DNA of 64,000 nt, from positions 186,001-250,000 of the forward strand of contig CAVSZE010000015.1 in assembly GCA_963732375.1 (NCBI GenBank), in the 5' to 3' direction. This stretch comes from RPQJ01 sp963732375. GTDB taxonomy: Bacteria; Pseudomonadota; Gammaproteobacteria; Steroidobacterales; Steroidobacteraceae. The notes under the pieces are model-generated. The model searched no databases. It worked only from the letters and a program-made list of their open reading frames with translations, and had not been told where the DNA came from. Below, piece after piece: positions 1 to 8,458 of this stretch. Position 1 is the first letter of the stretch, and every line of letters starts with the position of its first letter. Both the position numbers and the translations under genes were made by a program.

Positions 1-439
1 CTTCGATGTTGCCGTAGAGGTTGTCGCGCAGGATGCGGCCCTGCGCATCGAGCACCCGGTGCTCCGCTTCGTCCACGCCGTGGTCTTCGTCGATCTCGGT
101 GTGGGCTGCGCGGAAGGTTGCGACCTCGAGGATCTCTGGTCCGAAACGCACGTGCGCCAGGTGGAAGCGCCGCCCGATCAACCGGCAGTTGCGGAACAGC
201 TTGCGGACCTGCTCAGGGTGGGCGTCCGTCGCAATGTCGAAATCCTTGGGGCTCAGGCCGAGCAGCAGGTCGCGCACGGCACCGCCGACCAGGAAGCCCT
301 GGTAGCCGCCCTCGCGCAGGCGATAGAGCACCTTCAGGGCGCCCGGGGAGATATTGGCCCGCGAGATCGGATGGTCGGCGCGCGGGACGATGACGGGCGA
401 CGGGAGGCCGGGGGTGACTGGAATTTCTGTGGGGAACAA
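1..439 (-). CDS. pcnB: Poly(A) polymerase I, N-terminal part (runs off left edge)
   Basis: PcnB adds poly(A) tails to RNA 3' ends and so promotes decay; it belongs to the class II CCA-adding/poly(A) polymerase family. About 146 codons are visible out of roughly 430-460 in the family; the 3' part lies outside the window. The visible part has the nucleotidyltransferase head: LVGGAVRDLLLG, then the metal-binding DFDIAT (Asp-x-Asp), RNCRLIGRRF and FGPEILEVATFR, which matches PcnB rather than a CCA enzyme. The start is taken as the TTG at 439 because an in-frame TAA lies directly upstream and no ATG or GTG lies between it and the conserved region; a GGAAG about 8 bases upstream could serve as ribosome-binding site. 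Divergent from the tRNA-Glu gene. Confidence 0.93.
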   Translation of the reverse strand, partial: MFPTEIPVTPGLPSPVIVPRADHPISRANISPGALKVLYRLREGGYQGFLVGGAVRDLLLGLSPKDFDIATDAHPEQVRKLFRNCRLIGRRFHLAHVRFGPEILEVATFRAAHTEIDEDHGVDEAEHRVLDAQGRILRDNLYGNIE

Positions 440-454
440 TTATTCGGCTTCCGC

Positions 455-482
455 TGGACCGGCAAAAACGGCTGCGTATAAT
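455..482 (+). promoter_or_regulatory. Sigma70-type promoter of tRNA-Glu
   Basis: A perfect -10 hexamer TATAAT lies at 477-482, in an otherwise GC-rich stretch. A weak -35-like TGGACC is at 455-460 with 16 bases between. The -10 sits about 45 bases before the tRNA 5' end and is followed by a GC-rich run resembling a stringent discriminator. The -10 is clear; the -35 is inferred. Confidence 0.6.
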
Positions 483-527
483 ACGCGCCCTCGCGCAGGC
501 TCCGACAGCCTGCCATTTTCCGGGCAC

Positions 528-603
528 GCTCCCATCGTCTAGAGGCCCAGGACACAGCCCTCTCAAGGCTGGTACGAGGGTTCGAATCCCTCTGGGAGCG
601 CCA
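528..603 (+). tRNA. tRNA-Glu (anticodon CTC)
   Basis: Full cloverleaf. Acceptor arms are GCTCCCA (528-534) and TGGGAGC. The D-arm is GTCT...GGAC, the anticodon stem CAGCC/GGCTG with loop CTCTCAA, and the T-arm GAGGG-TTCGAAT-CCCTC. CCA is encoded at 601-603. The D-arm and T-arm are close to those of E. coli tRNA-Glu, and the anticodon CTC reads GAG, a favoured codon in a GC-rich genome. It stands alone, with its own promoter. Confidence 0.95.
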
Positions 604-672
604 CTACACTCAACCCGGGCACTTGCCGCGGGTAAACTTGCGGGCAGTCCGGCAAGCGTCGCCTCGCCGGTT

Positions 673-2463
673 CTAGCGCTCCGCTGTGAGCTCGATGAAC
701 CCCGGATCGTCCCGCAAACCATCGAGGTCCGGGTCGTACTTCATCCAGCCGAAGTTCTCGTAGCCGCCGGCAATCGCCTGCCGCAGCGTGTCGACCGCGC
801 GCGCGACTTCGCCCAGTTGTGAGTAAAGACAAGCGCAGTTGTAGAGCATCATCGGATCGCCGGGACTCAGCTCCAGCGCCAGGTTGCCCTCTCGGATGGC
901 GTCTTCCTTTAGCCCCTTTTCCGCGAGCGTGATCGCGTAATACATCCGCGCTCGCGAGTCGTCCGGATTCTGCAGCAGGTAGTTCGGGAGCAGTTCCAGC
1001 AACTGGCGGGAGGCCTCATCGGCTTCCTCCTTGCGCCCGAGTCCTGCGCAGGTCTGTGCCAGGTCAGCGTAGGCCGCATAGAAGCCGGGCTTCAGCGCGA
1101 TGACGCGACGGAACGGCACGAGTGCCTTCTCAAGCTCCCCACTGGTGAAGTGAATGCGCCCCAGCGTCCAGAACGCGATGAAGTCGTCCGGATCGAGTTC
1201 GATCGCCTTGCGGCTCGACTCACTGGCTTCGTCGAACTTGCCCCAGATGAAGTAGGACAGGCCCATCGCCGCGTAGGCCTCGGGCAGGTTGCTGTCGTAC
1301 ATCAAGGCCTTGAAGCTGAGTTCCTGCGCCTTGTCGCGATGCTGCTCGGCGCGCGAGAACCACTGGTACATCTGACCGTAGGCGCTCGAGCAGGCCGCGT
1401 AGGCGGCCGCGTAGCGCGGATCGAGTTCGATGGCCTTCTCGAACAGCTGGATGGCGTACTCGACACTGCGCTTGGTAAGTCGATACAGGTAATCCTGGCC
1501 GCGCAGGTAAAGGTCGTAGGCTTGCGCGTTCACGGTCTGGCGCTTGGTAAGCGACACTTTCTCCGAGAAGCTCAACCTGAGCTTCAAGGCCTCGACGATC
1601 TGCTTGGCGACCTGCTCCTGGATGTCGAAGATGTCGTCGAGCTTGCCCTTGTAGGTGTCGCCCCAGACCTGGCGATTCGTCACCACGTCCACCAGCTGCA
1701 CCGTGATGCGCACCGACTCCTGGAACCGGCGCACGCTGCCGCCGACGATATAGCGCGCGCCGAGCTCATTGCCGATGCCGCGGATATCCTGCGCGCGGCC
1801 CTTGTACTGCATCGACGCCCAGCGCGACACGAGCTCGATCTCGCTCACCAGAGAGAGCCGCGCGATAAGTTCCTCGGTCAGGCCGTCGCTGAAGTAGTCG
1901 GTCTCCTGGTCGGGGCTGATGTTGTCGAACGGCAGCACCGCCAGCGCACCGGACTCGGCCTGACCATCGGTTCCCGGGGCGAGCTGCGCACCTGCCGACA
2001 GACCCGCGACGTTGCTTGCCGACTCTGCCGAAACCGGCTTGCGCGGCGGCGCAATCGTGACCCCAGCGCGCTCCAGCGAGCGCAGGATCGTCTTCAGGTT
2101 CGCTTCCGGGTCGCCATGGAAATACTCGACGTGCTGGATCCCGGCCAGCGCGTACTTGAGGCCGGCCGGAATCGCCGTCGGCTCGAGATCGACTGGCAGT
2201 ATGTGTCCCTTGCGCTCGCTGACGAGCACCACTTCCTTCGCCACGTTGTGGGAGCGGGCGGCCGCGGAACTCACCGCAAGCAGCAGCACCTTCGCCTGGT
2301 CGAGCGCGTTGACGATCTCCTCGCCCCACAGGGTCGCGCCATCGATCCCGCCCTGGTCGATCCACACCGACACCCCGGCCGCGCGCAGCCGCGACGCTAG
2401 CTCGTGGACGCGATCCTTGTCCTCGCGCGAGTAGCTGATGAAGACTTCTGCCGGCGTCGCCAT
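673..2463 (-). CDS. TIR - TolB/FlgO-like - TPR protein
   Basis: A 596-residue soluble protein in three parts. Residues 1-130 are a TIR domain: FISYSREDK near the N-terminus, VSVWIDQGG, and SHNVAKE with Glu77 at the position of the catalytic Glu in NAD-cleaving TIRs. Residues 173-298 match the TolB/FlgO-like module common in class III cyclase-TPR regulators (LAVLPFDNIS, DYFSDGLTEELIARL, YIVGGSVRR, VWGDTY). Residues 315-565 carry TPR helices with AIELDP signatures. No transmembrane segment or signal peptide. TIR domains either bind partners or cleave NAD+; TPRs mediate binding. The permease lies 16 bases upstream on the same strand, so co-transcription is possible. A stress, signalling or immune role is inferred; enzymatic activity is unproven because no WxxxE motif is obvious. 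Confidence 0.85.
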   Translation of the reverse strand: MATPAEVFISYSREDKDRVHELASRLRAAGVSVWIDQGGIDGATLWGEEIVNALDQAKVLLLAVSSAAARSHNVAKEVVLVSERKGHILPVDLEPTAIPAGLKYALAGIQHVEYFHGDPEANLKTILRSLERAGVTIAPPRKPVSAESASNVAGLSAGAQLAPGTDGQAESGALAVLPFDNISPDQETDYFSDGLTEELIARLSLVSEIELVSRWASMQYKGRAQDIRGIGNELGARYIVGGSVRRFQESVRITVQLVDVVTNRQVWGDTYKGKLDDIFDIQEQVAKQIVEALKLRLSFSEKVSLTKRQTVNAQAYDLYLRGQDYLYRLTKRSVEYAIQLFEKAIELDPRYAAAYAACSSAYGQMYQWFSRAEQHRDKAQELSFKALMYDSNLPEAYAAMGLSYFIWGKFDEASESSRKAIELDPDDFIAFWTLGRIHFTSGELEKALVPFRRVIALKPGFYAAYADLAQTCAGLGRKEEADEASRQLLELLPNYLLQNPDDSRARMYYAITLAEKGLKEDAIREGNLALELSPGDPMMLYNCACLYSQLGEVARAVDTLRQAIAGGYENFGWMKYDPDLDGLRDDPGFIELTAER

Positions 2464-2479
2464 TGCTGCCTAGGGTACC

Positions 2480-3865
2480 TCAGCCGGGCGCCGTCATGCG
2501 CTTCAGGGCAAATGCCGCCGCGAACCCGGCCGCCACCAGCAGGCTCATCCAAAGCTGGCTCGCCAGGCCGGGCGTGAGCCCCATGAACACCATTATCGAG
2601 ACCAGGCCAAGAATAGCGAACCAGGTGCCGTAGGGGTGCATCCACATCCGGATCTGCAGCCGCTCGGGCGCGTTGGCCTCGAACCCGGTCCGCAGGCGCA
2701 ACTGGGCCACCGACAGCATCAGGTACAGCAGCATCATCGTCACGCCCGACGAGTTCAGCAGGAAGCTGAACACGTGCTGCGGCGAAAGCCGTTCCGCCGC
2801 GAGTGCCACATAGCTGAACAGGCTCGCCACGACGATCGCGCGGGCCGGAACCTTGCGGGAATTCACCTGCACCAGCCATTGCGGGGCGTCCCCGTACTTG
2901 GCCAGGCCGAACAGCGCGCGCGAGGTCACGTAGAGCCCGGAATTCAGGCAGGACAGCACCGCGACCAGCACCACGGCATTCATGATCACGTCGGCCCGGC
3001 CATAGCCCATTACCTGGAGCGCAGTCGCAAAAGGCGAGATGCCCGGGATCACGTCAGTCCAAGGCACCACCGCGACGATCAGCAGGATCGAGATCACGTA
3101 GAAGATCAGGATCCGCACCGACACCGTGACCGTCATGCGCGAGATCGTCTTCGCGGGCTCCTCGGACTCGGCGGCCGCGATGGTCGCGATCTCCGCACCG
3201 CAGAGTGAGAAAATCGTGGAGGTCACGCCTGCCAGCACGACGGCCCAGCCATACGGGGCGAAACCGCCGTGCTGAGTCAGGTTCGCGAATGTCGGTCCGC
3301 TGCCCGAGGTAACGCCGAATGCGAATGCCCCGGCCACCAGGATGAACACGATGATCGCGGCGACCTTGATCGACGAGAACCAGAACTCGAACTCGCCGTA
3401 GGAGCGCGCCGACATCAGGTTGACCGCAGTCAGCACGGCCATCAGCACCACGCCCACCATCCACACGGGCAGCGCGGGGAACCAGTCGCTGATGATCTTC
3501 GCGCCGGCGATGGCCTCGATCGCAACTACCACGACCCAGAAATACCAGTAGAGCCAGCCAGACAGGAACCCGGCCAGGTGGCCGAGGCCGACGCGCGCGA
3601 ACTCCGGAAAGGTCTTCGCGCCCTCGACCGCGATCGCCATCTCCGACAGCATGCGCATGACCAGCAGGATGATCAGTCCCGCGATCGCGTATGAGACCAC
3701 CGCGGCCGGGCCGGCGGTATTGATCGCGGTGGACGAACCGACGAACAGGCCCGCGCCGATGATTCCGCCGATGGCGATCATCGACACGTGCCGCGAGCGC
3801 AGGCTGCGGCTCAGCTCCACGCCGCCGGCGACCTCGCTCGCGACTGCTTCTGCAATGTGCGTCAC
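2480..3865 (-). CDS. APC-superfamily amino acid permease (GabP/AAT type)
   Basis: A 461-residue inner-membrane transporter of the amino acid-polyamine-organocation superfamily. The N-terminal signature is LSRSLRSRHVSMIAIGGIIGAGLFVGSS (shown here as LSRSLRSRHVSM then IAIGGIIGAGLFVGSS), followed by about eleven more hydrophobic helices. The GIIGAGLF motif of helix 1 and an SCLNSGLYVTSR stretch in the middle are those of GabP/AroP-like permeases that import amino acids with protons. The substrate cannot be read from sequence; GABA, proline or aromatic amino acids are all possible. It lies 16 bases upstream of the TIR gene on the same strand. The 207-base gap to the peptidase gene on the other strand would hold both promoters, but none is clear. 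Confidence 0.88.
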   Translation of the reverse strand: MTHIAEAVASEVAGGVELSRSLRSRHVSMIAIGGIIGAGLFVGSSTAINTAGPAAVVSYAIAGLIILLVMRMLSEMAIAVEGAKTFPEFARVGLGHLAGFLSGWLYWYFWVVVVAIEAIAGAKIISDWFPALPVWMVGVVLMAVLTAVNLMSARSYGEFEFWFSSIKVAAIIVFILVAGAFAFGVTSGSGPTFANLTQHGGFAPYGWAVVLAGVTSTIFSLCGAEIATIAAAESEEPAKTISRMTVTVSVRILIFYVISILLIVAVVPWTDVIPGISPFATALQVMGYGRADVIMNAVVLVAVLSCLNSGLYVTSRALFGLAKYGDAPQWLVQVNSRKVPARAIVVASLFSYVALAAERLSPQHVFSFLLNSSGVTMMLLYLMLSVAQLRLRTGFEANAPERLQIRMWMHPYGTWFAILGLVSIMVFMGLTPGLASQLWMSLLVAAGFAAAFALKRMTAPG

Positions 3866-4072
3866 TGCTATTCCCCCGGGCGCTGCGCCGCGACTGCGAC
3901 GGCGTCGCGGCAGGATACAGGCCCGGACGCGACTGTCTACCCGCGTCCGGAATCCACCACCCTGGCCGCCGGGACACGCAGTCAGCAGTCGCCCTTAACT
4001 GATCCGACCTTGACGTTGAACGCCGATGGGTTCACAAACGCCAACGCAGTTGGCGAGCACCGGGGACATGCA

Positions 4073-5548
4073 TTGAACAGACTCCATGCCATTGGCTATG
4101 CGGCCGCAGCCGCAGTCGCGCTTGCCACGATCGTGGTGACGGTCCGCACCGTGGCCTTCGAGCCAAGGGCCGCGCTGGATTTCGCGTCGATCCAACTGGC
4201 CGAGGCGCCGAGCGTGGACGTGGCGCGGGCCGCGCAGCACCTCGCAGAGGCAGTTCGATTCCGCACCATCAGCCACCAGGACAGTGCGGACAACGACTGG
4301 GCGGAATGGGACCGTTTCGATGGGTGGCTTGAGTCCACGTACCCCGCTGCTCACGCGGCGATGAGCCGCGAAATCTTCGCCGGTCACACGCTCGTCTATA
4401 CATGGCCGGGCACGGACACGACGCTCGCCCCGGTCGTGCTGCTGGCTCATCACGACGTGGTGCCGGTGACGCCCGGCACAGAGGGCGACTGGACGCACCC
4501 TCCGTTCGCAGGTGACATTGCCGACGACGCGGTCTGGGGACGAGGCTCCGTGGACGACAAGGGCTCGTTGATCGGCATTTTCGAGGCCATCGAGTCGCTG
4601 GCGACCTCGGAATTCACGCCGCGACGCACGGTCATCGTGCTGAGCGGCCATGACGAGGAAGCCGGTGGCACGGGCGCGCATGCGGTGGCCGAAGCCTGGC
4701 GCGCACGCGGGCTCGCGCCGCAGTTCGCACTGGACGAAGGCCTCGCCGTCGTCTCCGACCTGCCGCTGGCAGGGCGGCCTGTCGCGCTGGTCGGCGTCGC
4801 CGAGAAGGGCTACGCGACGCTGCGAATCACAGCGCCCGCAAAGGGCGGCCACTCCTCCGCCCCGCCGCCCGAGACCGGCGTCGAGGTACTCGCGAAGGCA
4901 GTGCTCGCGGTCGCGTCGCGGCCGTTCCCGATGCAGTTCCGCGGTCCGGCGGCCGACATGATCCGCACGCTCGCGCCCGAGGCCGGCCTGGGCACGAGGG
5001 TGGCGGTAGCGAATACCTGGCTGTTCGAGCCGCTGCTGATCGCGAAGATCGCGGCCACGCCCGCCGGCGCCGCGTCGCTGCACACGACCATCGCGCCGAC
5101 CATGCTGCGTGGCAGCCCCAAGGAAAACGTGCTGCCGCAGGACGCAACGGCGTGGATCAACTACCGCATCGCGCCGCAGGACACCGCGGCCGAGGTCATG
5201 GCCCGCGCGCAGACCTCCACGCGGCGCCTCAACGTCCAGCTTGCCTGGGACGGCCCGGCCTATGACCCGTCGCCGGTGTCGTCGGTGGCCTCGGATTCCT
5301 ACCTGGTCATCGGCGCACTCGCCTCCGACAGCGGGCGGGTGCCTGTGGCGCCCGGACTCGTCACCGCAACGACCGACAGCCGCTACCTGGCCGGCATCGC
5401 ACTGGACGTGTATCGCTTCCAGCCGATCGTCGCGTCGCTCAGCGACTTCGAGATGATCCACGGCACCAACGAGCACCTGACGCTGGACAACCTGCGTCGC
5501 ATGACGGAATTCTATTCGAGGCTGCTGGCAACCGCCGCGTCTCGCTGA
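4073..5548 (+). CDS. M20 family carboxypeptidase (CPS1-like), membrane-anchored
   Basis: A zinc metallopeptidase of family M20, close to the yeast carboxypeptidase S / PM20D1 branch, which hydrolyses peptides or N-acyl amino acids. Residues 8-26 form one hydrophobic segment, probably an anchor that exposes the enzyme to the periplasm. The metal and catalytic residues are present: His126-x-Asp128 in LLAHHDVVPV, Asp161 in SVDDKG, and Glu195-Glu196 in HDEEAGG; the later CPS1-type HGTNEH motif is also there. The start is taken as TTG 4073, six bases after GGGGA (4062-4066) and just before the hydrophobic segment. The frame stays open further upstream without a convincing site. 491 residues. Convergent with the SLOG-like gene, 23 bases apart. 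Confidence 0.88.
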   Translation: MNRLHAIGYAAAAAVALATIVVTVRTVAFEPRAALDFASIQLAEAPSVDVARAAQHLAEAVRFRTISHQDSADNDWAEWDRFDGWLESTYPAAHAAMSREIFAGHTLVYTWPGTDTTLAPVVLLAHHDVVPVTPGTEGDWTHPPFAGDIADDAVWGRGSVDDKGSLIGIFEAIESLATSEFTPRRTVIVLSGHDEEAGGTGAHAVAEAWRARGLAPQFALDEGLAVVSDLPLAGRPVALVGVAEKGYATLRITAPAKGGHSSAPPPETGVEVLAKAVLAVASRPFPMQFRGPAADMIRTLAPEAGLGTRVAVANTWLFEPLLIAKIAATPAGAASLHTTIAPTMLRGSPKENVLPQDATAWINYRIAPQDTAAEVMARAQTSTRRLNVQLAWDGPAYDPSPVSSVASDSYLVIGALASDSGRVPVAPGLVTATTDSRYLAGIALDVYRFQPIVASLSDFEMIHGTNEHLTLDNLRRMTEFYSRLLATAASR

Positions 5549-5571
5549 GATCCGGTCGGCCAGCGCGCCGC

Positions 5572-7374
5572 TCAACCCAGCCGGACGATGTCCTCCTGCC
5601 CGACCGATCGTTCGCGATGCATGAGGATCCATTGCGCGTGCTCCTCGAGCGCCGCATCGCCCAGCGACTTCAGGATTCCGCGACGTGCGACGTCGTCGAC
5701 CGCATCGTCGATGCGGCGCTTCGCATTGTGAAAGATGCGGCCCATGAACTCGTACTGCTTGATCAGTTCCGCCTCGGCAGTACCCTTCGCGTACGACTGC
5801 CGGACACCTACCGCGAGCAGCACGCAGCCCATTCCGTACACCAGCGGGTTCTGCACCTCGTCGGGCACTCCGGCGCCGACGAACATCAGCACCGCCAATG
5901 CCGCGGTGCTCGCCCAGACTCCACCGCGCGCGATCGAGTTGGTCGTCTCGCGTCGTCGCATGCGTTCGGAAGCCCTGCGCCGGAAGTACCCAAGTTGCCC
6001 CGAACGCTCGTCGCCGATCCACTCGTCGATCGCGAAACGCAGGCCGGCCGGGTCCATGCCGCGTCGCGCGTCATATTCGGTGCCTGCCACCCGCATCACG
6101 TTCCTGATCCAGCCGAGTTCCGGGTCCTGCATCTGCAGGAAATTGTCGTGCGCGAACTTGGTGAGGCTGCCGCTGGTCACTCCGGCCGCGGCCCAGTAAA
6201 ACTGCACCCGCAAGCCCTCGGCCAGCGTCCGGTAGTCGAGGTACTTGCGATGCCAGGCACCGCGACGCGACACGCGATTGATGCCGGACGCGACCAGCAT
6301 CAGCGCGACCACCAGCAACAGGAACAGCCGGGTCGAATAGAAATCCGTATAGGAGATGTAGGCGAGGCCGGTCAGGAACACGCAGAGATGGCTCAAGCGC
6401 AGCGTGAAGATGAAGCGTTTCTGGTAATGACCCGCGAGCCAGTCGGCGGCGCAGAACACGCGATTGATGTCGGTCAGCCCCAGCGGCAGGCCCGAAACCT
6501 GTGAATCGGTGAGCAGCGGATAGCTGCCGCGCTCGATCTCACGTGCGTGCTGCGCCGCATCCTCGCCGAACTCGCTCGATCGCTGGAATACACGCCGGTA
6601 TCGTGCCGGCATTTCGCTGGTACGTGGTTCGCTCTCGTCGGTGGTGAACCACGACACTTCGAACGGCTTAAACCCCTCGGCCGGCGCGCCGTCAGGGCGA
6701 TCACGCGAACACACGATGTGGTAGACCAGGTCGCTCTCGTCGTCGGTGAGCGCCAGGCGACTCGCGGACGCGGGGGCGCCGTAGCCCGGCATGAAATCGT
6801 GATGGTGGAAATGCACGACCTGGCTCGTGCCGCCGACCCGTGGTGAAGCCTTGCCGTCCCACAGCGCCAGCAGGATGTGGCAGTGTGCGCAGAGAAAGAC
6901 GCCGCACTGCGCGTACTGCGCCTCGCGATCCACCTTAGGCGCACCGGCCGCCGGCCTGTCGGCGGCCGCGACCAGCGGGAGTTCGAATACGTCGGCGGCG
7001 GCGCCGCAGAGACGATCGAATTCCGCGCAGGACGCAGGTGTGACGAAATCCCGGAGGTAATGCTCCCGTGGCATCGGCAGCACCGCGACCAGCGGTATGC
7101 CGATGTCGATCGCCTCCTCGGCGACCAGCCGGTCTGCCCCCTCGGCCATCGCCGACATCAACACGATTGCGCGATCCGGATACGCATCGCGCAGGCCCTG
7201 GATGAGCGCACGAACTCGCGTGCGGATGCCGGGGATTTCCGCCGGCACAAGGTCGCGGTGACCGGTAATGGCCACGACCAGCGGCACCGTAAATTCCGCC
7301 CCTGCACCGACGCCCCGCGATCCCGACCAGGGATCGAAGTGGGTCGCGACGACCGGCGTGAGGGTCTGGCTCAT
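5572..7374 (-). CDS. SLOG-like Rossmann domain fused to a four-helix membrane module (SLATT-like)
   Basis: A 600-residue protein. Residues 31-175 resemble a SLOG/LOG-type nucleotide-binding Rossmann fold: VVAITGHRDLVPAE, VLMSAMAEGADRLVAEEA, PLVAVLPMP, and LLALWDGK. After an intervening soluble region come two transmembrane pairs, about 325-366 and 484-528. Between them is KYLDYRTLAEGLRVQFYW, and the C-terminal end has LEEHAQWILMHRER. The DYR-LAE-LR-Q and W-x3-HR-R signatures are those of membrane effector modules linked to SLOG sensors (SLATT/DUF4231-like), proposed to act in nucleotide-signal-dependent immunity. The ATG at 7374 is chosen because the Rossmann fold begins about 30 residues later and the upstream extension lacks conservation-like content. 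Function is inferred from architecture only; no cyclase or nuclease partner is nearby. Confidence 0.7.
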   Translation of the reverse strand: MSQTLTPVVATHFDPWSGSRGVGAGAEFTVPLVVAITGHRDLVPAEIPGIRTRVRALIQGLRDAYPDRAIVLMSAMAEGADRLVAEEAIDIGIPLVAVLPMPREHYLRDFVTPASCAEFDRLCGAAADVFELPLVAAADRPAAGAPKVDREAQYAQCGVFLCAHCHILLALWDGKASPRVGGTSQVVHFHHHDFMPGYGAPASASRLALTDDESDLVYHIVCSRDRPDGAPAEGFKPFEVSWFTTDESEPRTSEMPARYRRVFQRSSEFGEDAAQHAREIERGSYPLLTDSQVSGLPLGLTDINRVFCAADWLAGHYQKRFIFTLRLSHLCVFLTGLAYISYTDFYSTRLFLLLVVALMLVASGINRVSRRGAWHRKYLDYRTLAEGLRVQFYWAAAGVTSGSLTKFAHDNFLQMQDPELGWIRNVMRVAGTEYDARRGMDPAGLRFAIDEWIGDERSGQLGYFRRRASERMRRRETTNSIARGGVWASTAALAVLMFVGAGVPDEVQNPLVYGMGCVLLAVGVRQSYAKGTAEAELIKQYEFMGRIFHNAKRRIDDAVDDVARRGILKSLGDAALEEHAQWILMHRERSVGQEDIVRLG

Positions 7375-7600
7375 GGCGACCGGACCATACTGTAACCTCG
7401 CGGCCGTTGCACCCTCCCCGCGCGACGACGGCCGCGCACCACGCGGGCACCCCGCCGCACTGCGGGAATCGGGCCCGCTGGACCCCCGGGAGCGGGAACC
7501 ACGTCGCAAGCTCGAATGCGCGATGCGGGAGTTCACTTCAGGCTCAAGGGCAGGCCTTACACTCCGGACTGGTACCGGAGCGGCTGGAACTGGGCAGAAA

Positions 7601-8335
7601 ATGAGCGTTGCCGACAAGCGGATCGACGAACTGCTGGATCGCTGGCTGGCGAGCGTCGAGCTGCACGCGGGATACCTGGAACTCGACGATGCGGCGTACG
7701 CGAAGGTGCAGGATTGGCCTCGCCACCAGCGACCGACCCGCTGGATCGTGGAACTCGCGCGCTCGCGACTCGGTGAATTGCGTCGGCAGGTCGCAGACCA
7801 CCAGGCGAAGGGCGACACGGCTTTCGCCGAGTCGCTGGAACTGATGAGTTTCCTGACCACGCTGCTCGGATCCGGGCACGTAGAACGCTTTATTCCGCTG
7901 GTCGCGGCAACATCACGCGAACCGGCACAGGAGGCGATCGCTCCGACGGTCGAAGCGCCGCGGCCCGCCGTTGAACCAACGGTGATACGACCGCGCACCG
8001 CGAAGGCGGGTGCCGCACAGGCAAGGGCGCCTGCCGCAGCGGCAACAACCGCTGCGGCACGGCCAAGGGCGCCAGTCGCAAGGACGAGGGCGCCAGTCGA
8101 AAAGGCAACCCCGCCTGCCACACCGGTGACGGCAGCGAAGACACCCAAGCCCGACAAGATTGCGACAACCGTGATCGCCGACGCCGCGCGCCTGCTCTCC
8201 TGGGGGCGCGAGTGGCCTCAAATTGCAAGCCTGATCGCCCGCCTGGCCGACCGGCCGCCCGAACAGGAAGTCTGGGCCATACTGCGCACGCATCGCGCGG
8301 CCATCCAGGCGAAGGCGCGCAGCATCCCGGACTGA
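7601..8335 (+). CDS. Hypothetical protein with Ala/Pro-rich linker
   Basis: 244 residues, not recognised. Three parts are visible. An N-terminal helical domain of about 105 residues is rich in Trp, Leu and charged residues (RIDELLDRWLASVELH, QDWPRHQRPTRWIVELARSR). A low-complexity linker of about 85 residues consists of Ala, Pro, Arg and Thr with repeated RAPVA-type units. A C-terminal block of about 50 residues follows (ADAARLLSWGREWPQIASLI, EVWAILRTHRAAI). No signal peptide or membrane helix. The ATG at 7601 follows a weak GGGCAG; the frame is open upstream but the peptide there is not protein-like. Divergent from the SLOG-like gene across 226 bases, so shared regulation is possible. The linker suggests two tethered binding domains; function unknown. 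Confidence 0.72.
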   Translation: MSVADKRIDELLDRWLASVELHAGYLELDDAAYAKVQDWPRHQRPTRWIVELARSRLGELRRQVADHQAKGDTAFAESLELMSFLTTLLGSGHVERFIPLVAATSREPAQEAIAPTVEAPRPAVEPTVIRPRTAKAGAAQARAPAAAATTAAARPRAPVARTRAPVEKATPPATPVTAAKTPKPDKIATTVIADAARLLSWGREWPQIASLIARLADRPPEQEVWAILRTHRAAIQAKARSIPD

Positions 8336-8458
8336 TCACGAATCGGTCCAGCAACGATCCTGCCGCCGACGCCTCGCGCTGCCTGCTCTTGGCGTGGTCG
8401 CCGCGACTGATGTAAGGTCGCCCGCTCACGCAGCGAGCCACCGCCACCGGAGTTTCGA

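Noticed and set aside
1150..2400. Long open frame on the plus strand opposite the TIR-TPR gene
   Set aside because: Composition is shadow-like (His, Arg and Asp rich, no motif), and the opposite strand has a clear three-domain protein.
3995..6022. Very long minus-strand frame over the M20 peptidase
   Set aside because: Arg-rich nonsense without motifs; the plus strand holds all M20 active-site residues.
7375..8157. N-terminal extension of the SLOG-like protein upstream of 7374
   Set aside because: It runs antisense through the divergent hypothetical gene and its peptide is Ser/Arg-rich without structure; the ATG at 7374 fits the fold.
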